Below are positions 32,402 through 39,940 of a DNA stretch of 64,000 nt, in pieces (the first letter of the stretch is position 1; each line of letters starts with the position of its first letter). The stretch spans positions 40,557 to 104,556 of the forward strand of contig DDPY01000019.1 of assembly GCA_002342415.1 (NCBI GenBank), read 5' to 3'. The notes under the pieces were generated by a model. The model had not been told where the DNA came from. It was given only the letters and a program-made list of their open reading frames with translations, and did no database searches. The stretch comes from Prevotella sp. UBA2456. Lineage in GTDB: Bacteria > Bacteroidota > Bacteroidia > Bacteroidales > Bacteroidaceae. A program made the translations under genes and the position numbers.

Positions 32402-32433
32402 CAAAATTACAAATAAAAAACGTACTGACCAAA
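32402..32433 (-). promoter_or_regulatory. Promoter of purB
   Basis: On the minus strand TTTG (32430-32433) and TAATTTTG (32402-32409) are exactly 20 bases apart, with a leader of about 65 bases. Confidence 0.75.
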
Positions 32434-32629
32434 CGATAAGCGATTTTTTTGGTACAAACGGCCGAAAAGAGAAATTTTTTGTAGAGAATGACTGACATTG
32501 CCGATTTTTTTGTAACTTTGTAAGAAATTGCAGGATTTCTTTATCTAAAGGCGATGCAGAGGATTGAGAAAATTTTGGGTTACGATTTGGAGACCGTTCT
32601 GGACTCAATGTTCTGCTATAAATTGCATT

Positions 32630-32683
32630 AAAAAGACCACCCGACTCAGAGCCACCAGCCTGTTTTGTGAATCATCGTCGGGT
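32630..32683 (-). ncRNA. Putative small RNA or upstream leader with its own promoter and terminator
   Basis: A perfect promoter (TTTG at 32713-32716, 20 bases, TACCTTTG at 32685-32692, minus strand) points at a short unit with no open frame. The transcript would start near 32680, contain arms GTCGGGT complement (32677-32683) and (32639-32645) closing a 31-base loop, and end in GGTC plus five U at 32634-32630. That is a complete promoter-to-terminator unit of about 50 bases. It could instead be an attenuated leader of purB, which lies 300 bases downstream behind a second promoter. Confidence 0.45.
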
Positions 32684-32684
32684 G

Positions 32685-32716
32685 CAAAGGTACAACATTT
32701 TATGGAATATTCCAAA
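32685..32716 (-). promoter_or_regulatory. Orphan promoter for the putative small RNA
   Basis: TTTG (32713-32716) and TACCTTTG (32685-32692) on the minus strand, spacer 20. It is one of the best promoters in the window, yet no coding sequence follows within 300 bases. The remainder of the 508-base gap (32332-32839) holds the purB promoter, an isolated TAACTTTG at 32513-32520 on the plus strand and the TAATTTTG of the next gene at 32808-32815. Confidence 0.7.
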
Positions 32717-32839
32717 TTCTTGCGAAGGAAGTAGTCCAGCTATAGCAAAATTAAACGGTAATGAGTACATTTTCTAAAAAAGAGTACTTTTATTTGAGAA
32801 ATATTTGTAATTTTGCAGAAAAATCAAGAGAAATCGATT

Positions 32840-33286
32840 ATGGCAAAGTATTTAGACCCGAAAGCCGACCTGACCTTCAAGAAGATATTTGGCGAGCACA
32901 GACATCTCGTCATCAGTTTGCTCAATGCCCTGCTCCCCCTGAAGGATGACGAGCGGGTGGAAAGCATCGAATACTGGCCGGCCGAGAAGATTCCCGACAG
33001 GACAGAGGCAGAGAAATACAGTATTGTGGATGTGTGCTGCAAAGACAACAAGCAACGCGAATTCATCGTTGAGATGCAAATGTCGTGGACGGACTCTTTC
33101 AAGAACCGTGTGCTGTTGAATGCTTCCAAGGCATACGTGGCACAGACCGAGAAGGGGATGAACTATGCCAGCCTTCAGCCTGTCTATGCTCTGAACTTTG
33201 TCAATGCTGAATTCCAGAAGGAAGTCGATGACTATTATCATTATTATCACTTGGTTCATGACCGATACACCGACAAGGTGATCTGA
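32840..33286 (+). pseudogene. Truncated Rpn/PD-(D/E)XK nuclease family transposase
   Basis: From MAKYLDPKADLTFKKIFGEH the frame gives 148 residues of the PDDEXK_2/Rpn family (recombination-promoting nuclease, putative transposase). The nuclease core is visible: the aspartate in SIVDVCC, then FIVEMQM (the E-x-Q form), preceded by LLNALL and IEYWP. Relatives are about 300 residues; here the chain stops after HDRYTDKVI, and the following bases do not continue the family. It is most likely a decayed or truncated copy. Such genes are multicopy in Bacteroidales. Confidence 0.75.
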
Positions 33287-33355
33287 GGTCACCGGTCTCA
33301 CGCCAGAGCAAATTAGCGCATTATAATAATAAGGTATAGTCATTTCCTATTCGCT

Positions 33356-34855
33356 ATGTCAGGATTGAAGCCGATATTCAGAGGGGTTCTTGCATTTTGC
33401 ACCGCTTGCTTTCTAATGGTATGTTGTGCACCTCACAGCTCTTCGGAATCGGAAACTCTGCGCGAGGAGGCTAACGAGTTGTATAATAATCAACAATACC
33501 AGGAGGCTCTTGACACATACGAAAAGGCTTTGTCGAGCGCACAGGGGAACGACAGACTGGTGCTGCGGCAGGACATCATCGACTGCCATCAGGCGCTGGG
33601 CAACCAGACAAAGGTACGCGAGCTGCTGAAGACCCAATTGGAGGAGGCTCATGCTGCCGGCGACATTCAGATGGAGGCGGAGGCCATGAATACATTAGGC
33701 TTGCAAATCTACGAAACGGGCGACAAGCAGACGGCCTATGACTATATGACGCAGGCTGTCCGGCTGATGGAGAAGAGCGACGCTGCCGATGCCCCCTATT
33801 TGCTGGCCTATTACCACTATGTGCTGATGAAACGCAGGACTGTTGACGAAGACTACGCTCAGGCACTCATCGACGCAAAGGCGGTGGAGAAGTACTTAGC
33901 GCAATCACCGCAACCCGAAAAGGGCGAGCCGATGCTGGTTCGTACCCTGGGTACAATGGCCCACCTCTATTGCATGACGGACAGCACCGCGAAAGCCGAC
34001 AGCATCTATGGCGTATGGCAGCAACACCTGCCCATGGCGGTTTCAGACGAGCGCGACATCTGCCCTTACCTGACTCATCGCGGGCGATACCAGGAGGTCA
34101 TCGACATTCAAAGGCGACATGTGGAATGGGTACGCGAGAAGAAAGGTAAGTGGACGGATTCTGAGCTCACGGCGAAATACCAGATGGCCGAGGCGGAGGC
34201 TGCCTTGGGGCATGGCGACGAGGCTTTCCGACTGTTGAAGGAGTCATACGAGATCAACGACACCCTGCTGGCCCGTCAGGCGGAGGAAAACGCACAGGAG
34301 TTGGAGGCGGTGTATCAGAACCAGTTGAAGACGGAGCAGATCAGCCGTCTGCGCCTGTGGGTTATCATACTTGGCGGAATAGTGGCCGTACTGACCGTCC
34401 TGCTGTTGGTTTACAGAATTCAGGCCGTCCGCCAGCGGAAGAACAAGGCCATCATTGATGTCGTTAGAAACATGTCGCAGCCAGAGGCTTTGGCGACCAC
34501 CACGGAATCGAAGGATGCCGAATCTACCCGTTTTGCCGCCTTCGACCACACCGTGGAACAAGGTCGTCTCTACACTCAGAGCGATCTCAGCCGTGAGATG
34601 CTCGCCGACCTGATGGGTGTAGACCGAACCACCTTCAGCCGCATCATACAGGAGCAGAGTGGCTGTAAGAACTTGAAGGACTATCTGAACCAGAAACGTA
34701 TGCGGCTGGCCGAGCAACTGCTTCGCCAGCATCCCGACTACACCATCGAGGCCATTGCTGTCGACTGCGGTCTCACCCTGACTACCTTCAAGCGGCTGTG
34801 TAAGGACATGCACGGAATGTCGCCCTCCGACTACCGCAAATCGCTGCTGCAATAG
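33356..34855 (+). CDS. TPR-membrane-AraC hybrid regulator
   Basis: The 499-residue protein has an amino-terminal signal anchor or lipoprotein signal (FCTACFLMVCCAP), a sensor region of about 300 residues with tetratricopeptide-like helices (ELYNNQQYQEALDTYEKAL near 38-56, AMNTLGLQIYETGDKQTAYDYM, shortened), a membrane span near 340-360 (LWVIILGGIVAVLTVLLLVY) and an AraC-type DNA-binding domain from about 405 (MLADLMGVDRTTFSRIIQEQSG; IEAIAVDCGLTLTTFKRLC). This layout is common in Bacteroidetes for control of surface structures. The next genes (tiny membrane protein, 45-residue peptide, fimbrillin-like lipoprotein) are likely targets. Confidence 0.88.
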   Translation: MSGLKPIFRGVLAFCTACFLMVCCAPHSSSESETLREEANELYNNQQYQEALDTYEKALSSAQGNDRLVLRQDIIDCHQALGNQTKVRELLKTQLEEAHAAGDIQMEAEAMNTLGLQIYETGDKQTAYDYMTQAVRLMEKSDAADAPYLLAYYHYVLMKRRTVDEDYAQALIDAKAVEKYLAQSPQPEKGEPMLVRTLGTMAHLYCMTDSTAKADSIYGVWQQHLPMAVSDERDICPYLTHRGRYQEVIDIQRRHVEWVREKKGKWTDSELTAKYQMAEAEAALGHGDEAFRLLKESYEINDTLLARQAEENAQELEAVYQNQLKTEQISRLRLWVIILGGIVAVLTVLLLVYRIQAVRQRKNKAIIDVVRNMSQPEALATTTESKDAESTRFAAFDHTVEQGRLYTQSDLSREMLADLMGVDRTTFSRIIQEQSGCKNLKDYLNQKRMRLAEQLLRQHPDYTIEAIAVDCGLTLTTFKRLCKDMHGMSPSDYRKSLLQ

Positions 34856-34908
34856 CCTGCTTTTGCCAAAATGGACGGTGCTTTCTGCCGTTTTGGACTG
34901 TCAACAGG

Positions 34909-34940
34909 CGGACTTCCCACATCGGAAGTCCGTCTTTTTT
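34909..34940 (+). terminator. Intrinsic terminator of the TPR/AraC gene
   Basis: CGGACTTCC (34909-34917) and GGAAGTCCG (34924-34932) with loop CACATC, followed by TCTTTTTT. Confidence 0.88.
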
Positions 34941-34941
34941 C

Positions 34942-34950
34942 GTATCTTCG
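34942..34950 (+). promoter_or_regulatory. Possible variant -7 box before the surface-protein genes
   Basis: TATCTTCG at 34943-34950 differs by one base from TAnnTTTG and lies 29 bases before the ATG at 34980, directly after the terminator of the regulator gene. A weak promoter of this kind would fit activation by the adjacent regulator. Confidence 0.35.
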
Positions 34951-34979
34951 CCACCGAATTCTAAAACGTAACGAAACGT

Positions 34980-35192
34980 ATGGAACTACTTATCATCATC
35001 CTTGTACTGCTGCTCGTTGCCGTCATCGCCGGCCTCGGTCTGCTACTCTACCAGACCATCAGCCGCCGCAACATCGCCATGCAGCAGATGGCCCAGACCG
35101 TGCATGACCTCGTGGAGCGGTTGCCGGAAGAGCACAAGCAGCACACCGACAATCCATCTTCAGATAACAGTAACAACAATATTAATAATTAA
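34980..35192 (+). CDS. Small membrane protein (70 residues)
   Basis: One strong membrane span occupies residues 3-24 (LLIIILVLLLVAVIAGLGLLLY); a basic SRR follows and then a soluble helix and an Asn/Ser/Asp-rich tail. No family is recognised. It lies between the regulator terminator and the peptide gene, three bases before the latter, in a likely operon with the lipoprotein gene. The span at the very start without cleavage motif suggests a single-pass inner-membrane protein. Confidence 0.65.
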   Translation: MELLIIILVLLLVAVIAGLGLLLYQTISRRNIAMQQMAQTVHDLVERLPEEHKQHTDNPSSDNSNNNINN

Positions 35193-35195
35193 CAC

Positions 35196-35333
35196 ATGAC
35201 AACGATGAAAAGAAAAGACTACGAGAAACCGACGATGAAGGTCGTCAAGTTGCAACATCAGACTGCATTGTTGCAGGCCAGTAATGGCACTCCGACTGTA
35301 AAGGACTACAACTGGAATGAGTATGAAGAGTAA
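35196..35333 (+). CDS. 45-residue peptide of the E-K-P-T-M-x-V-V type
   Basis: The ATG at 35196 and TAA at 35331-35333 enclose 45 residues: MTTMKRKDYEKPTMKVVKLQ, then HQTALLQASNGTP and an acidic end (WNEYEE). Short peptides with this pattern (Y-E-K-P-T/A-M-x-V-V-x-L, then a LL-x-x-S motif) recur in Prevotella genomes beside genes for surface lipoproteins, as I recall, but have no assigned function. Its stop overlaps the start region of the lipoprotein gene by up to 17 bases, so the two are translationally linked. It is too regular to be chance but its role is open. Confidence 0.65.
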   Translation: MTTMKRKDYEKPTMKVVKLQHQTALLQASNGTPTVKDYNWNEYEE

Positions 35334-36954
35334 CGCATCAACGAAAACGAAAATGAAAATGAAAAGGACAATGAGATATTTCAGTATGGCGGCCCTCGCT
35401 GTGATGGGCCTGATGATGAGCGGCTGCTCAAGCGATGATAACTTCTTGGGCGATGACGCGCAGGGCGTGAGCAAAGGGAATGTAGTGACGCTGACCACCA
35501 CCGTCGGGCTCGACGAGGGCAGCGAGTCGAAAGGCACCAGCCGTGCGCTGGCCGTGGACTTTGACGCAAAGAAAGCCACGAAGACCTTTGCCGCAGGTGA
35601 GAAAATGGCCTTGGTGTATAAGAACACCAGCAACGAAACTGTGAAGGTGGAGAGTGATGCATTGGCCGAAGGCGACATCGTCACAGGCGGCAAGTCGGCC
35701 ACGTTCACCTTCACGCTGACCGACCCCAACCGCGCGCAGGACGTAACCTATATCTACCCCGCAGCGATGGCTACCGATGCAGGCGCTGTGAACTACGACG
35801 CCCTCGCCTCGCAGAACGGTACGCTGGCGACGCTCTCCAGCGGCCTCGACCTCGCCACCTACACTGGCGCATGGACAGGCGGCACCTCGCTGCCCGCCGC
35901 CACGCTGGATAACCAGCTCGCCATCCTCGCCCTGACGCTGAAGAACAGCACGGGTTCGAGCACCATCACCAGCGGACTGACCCAAGTGACCGTAAGCGAC
36001 GGCACAAACACCTACACCGTGACGCCCACCAGTAGCACGTTCGGCACGGACGTCATCTACGTAGCCATCCGCCCCGTCACCGCCGCCCTCAGCTACACCG
36101 CCACCGACGGCACAACCAACTACACGAAGACCGCCACCAGCCGCACCTATGCCGCAGGAGACTTCTATAACCTCGGACTGAGGATGGTCATTCCCTCATT
36201 CACCATCAATGGCAGCGGCACAAAGGTCGTCTTCGCACCAGGCAACCTACAGTACAACGACAGCGAGACTACATACAAATGGCGCTTTGCTGCCAATCAA
36301 TATGACTATGTGGGGGCATGGGATACCACCACTTGGGTAGACCTCTTAGGCTGGGGTACGTGGACAGGCTCTTCTCCCAATCCGCTCAACACTTCCAAAA
36401 CTCCAAGCGACTACAGTTGGGACAGCAGTGACTTTACACAAGAATCCCTGCTCGCAGATGCCACCCAGCGCAGCTACAACTGGCGTACACTGACCTATTC
36501 CGAATGGAACTACATCATCAAAAGCAGGACAACCACAACCACCAATATGCCGACAGGAACGAATAGCGGCAATGCCAAATACACGAAGGCAACAGTCGCC
36601 GGAGTCGAAGGTGTTATCCTTTTCCCCGATAATTACGCACACCCTGCCGGCACAACCGTCAGTGTCAGTAGCGCCGCTTATAATAATACGGAGGACAACG
36701 CTTTCACTACTTTCACCGTAGACGCCGCCAACTGGACCTATATGGAGGCCGCAGGCGCAGTGTTCCTGCCCGCTGCGGGTTATCGCAATGGAACGACGGT
36801 CTCACTTACCCAAACCCATGGCGTCTACTGGTCTCAAACTAACTTCATCTCCACTGATGCTAACGACTTTCAATTCAGTGCTAACTACTTACGCGTTCTT
36901 TATGAATCTAAGAATGGAGGCAGATCCGTCCGCCTCGTCCGCGAAGTCGAGTAG
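35317..36954 (+). CDS. Fimbrillin-like lipoprotein with FISUMP-type C-terminal domain
   Basis: Up to 545 residues. A lipoprotein signal ends MMSGC (cysteine near residue 37). The first half (to about 290) has the serine/threonine-rich beta pattern of fimbrillin-like proteins (TLTTTVGLDEGS; KMALVYKNTS; FTFTLTDPN; VTYIYPAA). From about 305 the domain changes to the FISUMP type (VFAPGNLQYN, WRFAANQYDY, ending GGRSVRLVRE). It is a surface-exposed, possibly adhesive or pilus-related protein. Several ATGs precede the signal (35317, 35323 and later ones such as the MKRTMRY start), so the exact start is uncertain. The TPR/AraC regulator upstream may control it. Confidence 0.82.
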   Translation: MSMKSNASTKTKMKMKRTMRYFSMAALAVMGLMMSGCSSDDNFLGDDAQGVSKGNVVTLTTTVGLDEGSESKGTSRALAVDFDAKKATKTFAAGEKMALVYKNTSNETVKVESDALAEGDIVTGGKSATFTFTLTDPNRAQDVTYIYPAAMATDAGAVNYDALASQNGTLATLSSGLDLATYTGAWTGGTSLPAATLDNQLAILALTLKNSTGSSTITSGLTQVTVSDGTNTYTVTPTSSTFGTDVIYVAIRPVTAALSYTATDGTTNYTKTATSRTYAAGDFYNLGLRMVIPSFTINGSGTKVVFAPGNLQYNDSETTYKWRFAANQYDYVGAWDTTTWVDLLGWGTWTGSSPNPLNTSKTPSDYSWDSSDFTQESLLADATQRSYNWRTLTYSEWNYIIKSRTTTTTNMPTGTNSGNAKYTKATVAGVEGVILFPDNYAHPAGTTVSVSSAAYNNTEDNAFTTFTVDAANWTYMEAAGAVFLPAAGYRNGTTVSLTQTHGVYWSQTNFISTDANDFQFSANYLRVLYESKNGGRSVRLVREVE

Positions 36955-37012
36955 AATCCCCTTAGGGACGTAAGGTCTCGCACAAACGCAGTTGCCTCGT
37001 CGCCCTGTGTCG

Positions 37013-37152
37013 GATCATGGGTCACGGGGTCGGTCTTGTGATCATTTTTAGAGATAGACAAGTCACAAGTTGAAATACAAATGAGACAAGTAACGATTCA
37101 TAATAAAAATAATGGACTTCTGAATATGATCAGAAGAACCGACCCCATGATC
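37013..37152. repeat. Pair of GATC-bounded palindromic elements before the toxin-antitoxin genes
   Basis: The segment 37013-37043 (GATCATGGG...GGGGTCGGTCTTGTGATC, followed by ATTTTTAGAGATA) and the inverted segment 37128-37152 (GATCAGAAGAACCGACCCC, then ATGATC) share the core GGGGTCGGTTCT. A third, shorter member lies after the toxin gene at 38085-38103. The first may also terminate the lipoprotein gene. The rest of the 363-base gap has a TAACTTTG box at 37278-37285 and no gene I would support. Confidence 0.55.
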
Positions 37153-37277
37153 GTCCAGACGGATAATAATTTGGCTTCGCCGAAATTGCTCACGCTCGAC
37201 AGAATGAGCAAACTCTTCAGTTCTCGCTTAATCGCAATTTTCCGGGAGAAATCGTGCGCGGTATGGAAAAGTTTTCG

Positions 37278-37285
37278 TAACTTTG
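37278..37285 (+). promoter_or_regulatory. -7 box (TAACTTTG) of the toxin-antitoxin operon
   Basis: TAACTTTG at 37278-37285, 32 bases before the antitoxin ATG. No -33 element at the usual distance. Confidence 0.55.
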
Positions 37286-37317
37286 CAGCCGTGAAACGAT
37301 AAAAACGCGTGAAGATT

Positions 37318-37590
37318 ATGTGTACGTACAACATTACCCTGAACGACGAGGTGCTGAGCGAGACGCGCCGTTCGTTTGCCAGCGAGTCCGCCATGGACGC
37401 ATGGCTGCAGCAGCAGGTGGAGGCACTGCTCGTCACGTTCAACGCCCGTCAGGCCGCCAAGGCCCGCGCCCGCCAGGCCATCGAGGCCATGCGCCGGCAG
37501 AGCGAACAGAACGGCAACGCCCAGATGTCGCTCGACGAGATTAACAACGAAATCCGCCTTGCCCGCAAGGCCAGGAAAGCAGCGCTATGA
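37318..37590 (+). CDS. Antitoxin partner of a PIN-domain toxin
   Basis: The ATG at 37318 gives 90 residues, MCTYNITLNDEVLSETRRSF..., a helical, charged protein with an alanine/arginine-rich middle (ARQAAKARARQAIEAMRRQ) and the tail LARKARKAAL. The MCTYNI start and the ATGA overlap (37587-37590) with a PIN gene identify it as the antitoxin of a VapBC-like pair common in Bacteroidales. It should bind and neutralise the toxin and repress the operon. A GTG nine bases upstream is less likely as start. Confidence 0.85.
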   Translation: MCTYNITLNDEVLSETRRSFASESAMDAWLQQQVEALLVTFNARQAAKARARQAIEAMRRQSEQNGNAQMSLDEINNEIRLARKARKAAL

Positions 37591-38000
37591 CTAAACAGTT
37601 CTTTGCCGTCTTCGACACCAACGTCCTCGTGTCGGCACTGATGTCAGCACGGGCAGACTCACCGACCGTCCGGCTGCTCGACTACGTGGTTGACGAGCGC
37701 ATCGTGTTGCTCTACAACGACGAAATCCTGAGCGAATACGACGAGGTGCTCCACCGCTCGAAGTTCAACTTCAGCGAAGAGCGCATCCAGGCGGTGCTCG
37801 ACCTGCTGAAGACGGGGCTGCACCTCGACCGCACGGCAAGCAGCGAGACCTTCCCCGACCCCGACGACCGCGTGTTCTACGAGGTCGCCCTTTCGCACGA
37901 CGACAGTTACGTGGTCACGGGCAATCTTCGCCATTTCCCCAAGACACCCATCGTCGTGACGCCCGCCGACATGGTAAAAATGATGGAGGCCGACGAGTAA
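37587..38000 (+). CDS. PIN-domain toxin (putative toxin-antitoxin system, VapC-like ribonuclease)
   Basis: The 137-residue protein has the PIN fold with the acidic residues of the metal site: AVFDTNVLVSAL (Asp10), the ILSEYDEVL helix (Glu near 47), PDPDDRVFYEVAL (Asp near 92) and TGNLRHFP near 111. PIN toxins cut tRNA or other RNA and arrest growth when unbound. The start codon overlaps the antitoxin stop by four bases. The G+C-rich pair is bracketed by GATC-type palindromic repeats, which suggests transfer as a cassette. Confidence 0.9.
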   Translation: MTKQFFAVFDTNVLVSALMSARADSPTVRLLDYVVDERIVLLYNDEILSEYDEVLHRSKFNFSEERIQAVLDLLKTGLHLDRTASSETFPDPDDRVFYEVALSHDDSYVVTGNLRHFPKTPIVVTPADMVKMMEADE

Positions 38001-38084
38001 GCTCCCGCACATCCCCCACGATTTATCCGCCGCCGAGGCTCCACCGCAAGGAGCCCCGTCGGCGTCCGTTCTGCCTCGGTCACG

Positions 38085-38103
38085 GATCAGGGGTTCTCTG
38101 ATC
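38085..38103. repeat. GATC-bounded palindromic element after the toxin gene
   Basis: GATCAG and CTGATC arms enclose GGGTTCT; the next bases (TGTTTCGAGAGATAATA) resemble those after the element at 37013-37043 (ATTTTTAGAGATAGAC). Just upstream, 38032-38064 forms a GC-rich hairpin around ACCGCAA. Together they may end the toxin transcript. Confidence 0.5.
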
Positions 38104-38333
38104 TGTTTCGAGAGATAATAATTTCTGAGGAATTAACAGGAATCTGGAGTGCCTGATTTGATGACATTGACATTGTGGAAAATGGGAGTCCGTCCTTACG
38201 GACTGACAGTTTGCAGCCTTCGGACTGAGAGTCCGAGCCGTTCGGACTGGAGCTTGGCTTTAGGACGGACTGGTGGCAGGAAAGGAGAGCAGCGTGGTGG
38301 CTGTTGGACGAAAAAAAATAGTTTTCGAAAAGA

Positions 38334-38621
38334 CACTCACCCTACTCACCAAACAGCCCTGAAAGCCCGATAAACAAAGGGCTGAAGGCATGTGAGGGTA
38401 GACCGATTCACCCTCACTTTTACCCTCACTTTTTTAGTGGTAAGTGGTGAGTGGCAAGAGGTAAGATGTAAGAGGTAAGAAGTAAGAAGTAAGAAGTGAG
38501 AGAAGCCCATAAAGTGAGGGTAGAGGTGAGGGTAAAGGTGAGGGTAAACGCGATGACCCTCACGCGGACAAACGCCCTGTACATCGGGCTTCGAGGGCTG
38601 TTTGGTGAGTGGGTGAGGGTG
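38334..38621. repeat. 288-base element with terminal inverted repeats (dispersed repeat copies 3 and 4)
   Basis: The left end (38334-38371, CACTCACCCTACTCACC then AAACAGCCCTG) and the right end (38583-38621) are imperfect inverted repeats of about 38 bases. Each end carries the dispersed core (AAGCCCGATAAACAAAGGG on the left, GCCCTGTACATCGGGCTT on the right). The interior has GTGAGGGTA units in both orientations and a 7-base tandem tract (38439-38501). It has the shape of a MITE or REP-type element and no coding capacity. The rest of the 750-base gap holds GGACTG/CGGACT repeats near 38190-38270 (TCCGTCCTTACGGACTGA). Confidence 0.65.
38439..38501. repeat. Heptanucleotide tandem tract (GGTAAGA)
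   Basis: Nine 7-base units (GGTAAGT, GGTGAGT, GGCAAGA, GGTAAGA, TGTAAGA, GGTAAGA, AGTAAGA twice, AGTGAGA) inside the repeat element at 38334-38621. Confidence 0.75.
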
Positions 38622-38651
38622 AAATAAGAAAATCAGAAATTTCGCGTTTTC

Positions 38652-38683
38652 TTTGCCGTTTTACAAAAAATGTTATACCTTTG
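38652..38683 (+). promoter_or_regulatory. Promoter of the cytidylate-kinase-like gene
   Basis: TTTG at 38652-38655 and TACCTTTG at 38676-38683 are exactly 20 bases apart, just outside the inverted-repeat element, 66 bases before the ATG at 38750. Confidence 0.8.
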
Positions 38684-38749
38684 CAACTCCTGCGTGGCTT
38701 CTGCGTGAAACAGGACAAAGAGAAACTGGACATAAATAACAATAAAATA

Positions 38750-39391
38750 ATGGATAAGAAAGAGAAATTTGTAATTACCATCAACCGCGAGGTCGGAACC
38801 GGTGGACGTACCGTAGGCCGCAAGCTGGCCGAGAAATTAGGCGTGAAGTTCTTTGACAAGGCTGTCATCGATGGCCTGACCCAGCAATTCGGGCTCTCGC
38901 CGGAACGTATAGAGGAAATCAAGGCGCAGAAGAAATCGTGGTGGAACGACATCAACGTCTACTATCATACGCTTATCAACAGCGCCAGTCTGCCCATGGA
39001 AGCCGAGGTGAAACTGGATAATGCTTCGATGTATGATACCGAAAGGCACATCCTACAGGAGTTGGCTGCCCATGAGTCGTGCGTGGTGGCAGGTCGTACG
39101 GGCTTCATGGTGTTCCGCGCATGGCCTAATCACCTGAACGTCTTCATTCAGGCCTCGATGAATCACCGTGTGCAGCGCATCATGCACCGACAGAACGTCG
39201 GTGAGCAGGAGGCCCGCGACATCATTGCCAAGATGGACGCTACCCGTGAGGCATACATCAAGAAATATGAGGAGACGTCGCGCTACGACACCCGCAACTA
39301 TCAGCTGGTCATCACGATGGACGAGCTGAGTGAAGACGATGCCGCTGAAATCATACTGGACTATATTGAGCGCACGGGCAAAAAAGAATGA
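38750..39391 (+). CDS. Cytidylate kinase-like family protein
   Basis: From MDKKEKFVITINREVGTGGRT the protein is 213 residues. It belongs to the cytidylate-kinase-like family (Cytidylate_kin_2), recognised by ITINREVGTGGRTVGRKLAEKLG near 9-31, KFFDKAVID near 34, and VVAGRTGFMVF near 112, where the nucleotide loop G-x-G-G-R-T replaces a standard P-loop. Members are predicted nucleoside-monophosphate kinases of unknown true substrate and are frequent in gut Bacteroidetes and Firmicutes. The much longer frame from 38609 starts in the repeat element, upstream of the promoter, and is not used. Confidence 0.88.
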   Translation: MDKKEKFVITINREVGTGGRTVGRKLAEKLGVKFFDKAVIDGLTQQFGLSPERIEEIKAQKKSWWNDINVYYHTLINSASLPMEAEVKLDNASMYDTERHILQELAAHESCVVAGRTGFMVFRAWPNHLNVFIQASMNHRVQRIMHRQNVGEQEARDIIAKMDATREAYIKKYEETSRYDTRNYQLVITMDELSEDDAAEIILDYIERTGKKE

Positions 39392-39400
39392 CGGAATGGG

Positions 39401-39940
39401 ATGGTGAAAAGTGGGAAAATAGTGTTAGCCACGCTGTTGCTGACAGCACTCTACGTGGTGTCGGTTCAGCGGGCGCTGGGCGGCCGGCGCCATCTGTATC
39501 GCGTGGAGCCTGAGATGGTGGCTCCGGCCGAGGCCCGGGTGGCAGCGGTGTCGGTTGTCAGCGGCAAAACTGGTGAACCGAATGTTGTGATCGAGCCACG
39601 CCCGACAAAGAAGGAGACGCTTGGCTCGGCTGTCAGGGACAGCATCGAGACGCTGTACTACGTGCTGGTGAAGGAGTCGTTCTACGACAATCTGCAGGAC
39701 TACAAGATGTGGCCTGCCGGAATGTTGCTGTATGGGGGCGAGGGCGTGCAGAAGACTGACGGACCGGTCTGTCTCGACAAGACGACGCGCCTCGCCGTGT
39801 TCAACCATTTCAACTCGTACAGAGAGGCGCTCCAGCCAGGACAGACTTACTACCTGATACTCGGCAGGCCCGATGGCGAGGGCCATTTCAGTAACCTTGG
39901 GGAGGCGGAGTGTATAACATTGAACATTGAAAGAATATGA
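39401..39940 (+). CDS. Hypothetical exported or membrane-anchored protein
   Basis: A 179-residue protein with one hydrophobic span near the start (residues 8-21, VLATLLLTALYVVS) and a soluble remainder that probably lies in the periplasm. Phrases such as SIETLYYVLVKESFYDNLQD, MWPAGMLLYGG and GQTYYLILGRPDGEGHFSN are not assigned to a family. It starts nine bases after the kinase-like gene and its end overlaps the acyltransferase start by four bases (ATGA), so it belongs to a three-gene operon. Confidence 0.6.
   Translation: MVKSGKIVLATLLLTALYVVSVQRALGGRRHLYRVEPEMVAPAEARVAAVSVVSGKTGEPNVVIEPRPTKKETLGSAVRDSIETLYYVLVKESFYDNLQDYKMWPAGMLLYGGEGVQKTDGPVCLDKTTRLAVFNHFNSYREALQPGQTYYLILGRPDGEGHFSNLGEAECITLNIERI

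Noticed and set aside
32554..32631. A 25-codon open frame (MQRIEKILGYDLETVLDSMF...) behind a TAACTTTG box
   Set aside because: Too short and without a recognisable family; the box lacks a -33 partner and the frame ends in the U-tract region of the opposite putative small RNA.
37081..37302. A 73-codon open frame between the lipoprotein and the antitoxin
   Set aside because: Runs through a palindromic repeat and the toxin-antitoxin -7 box; composition gives no protein-like pattern.
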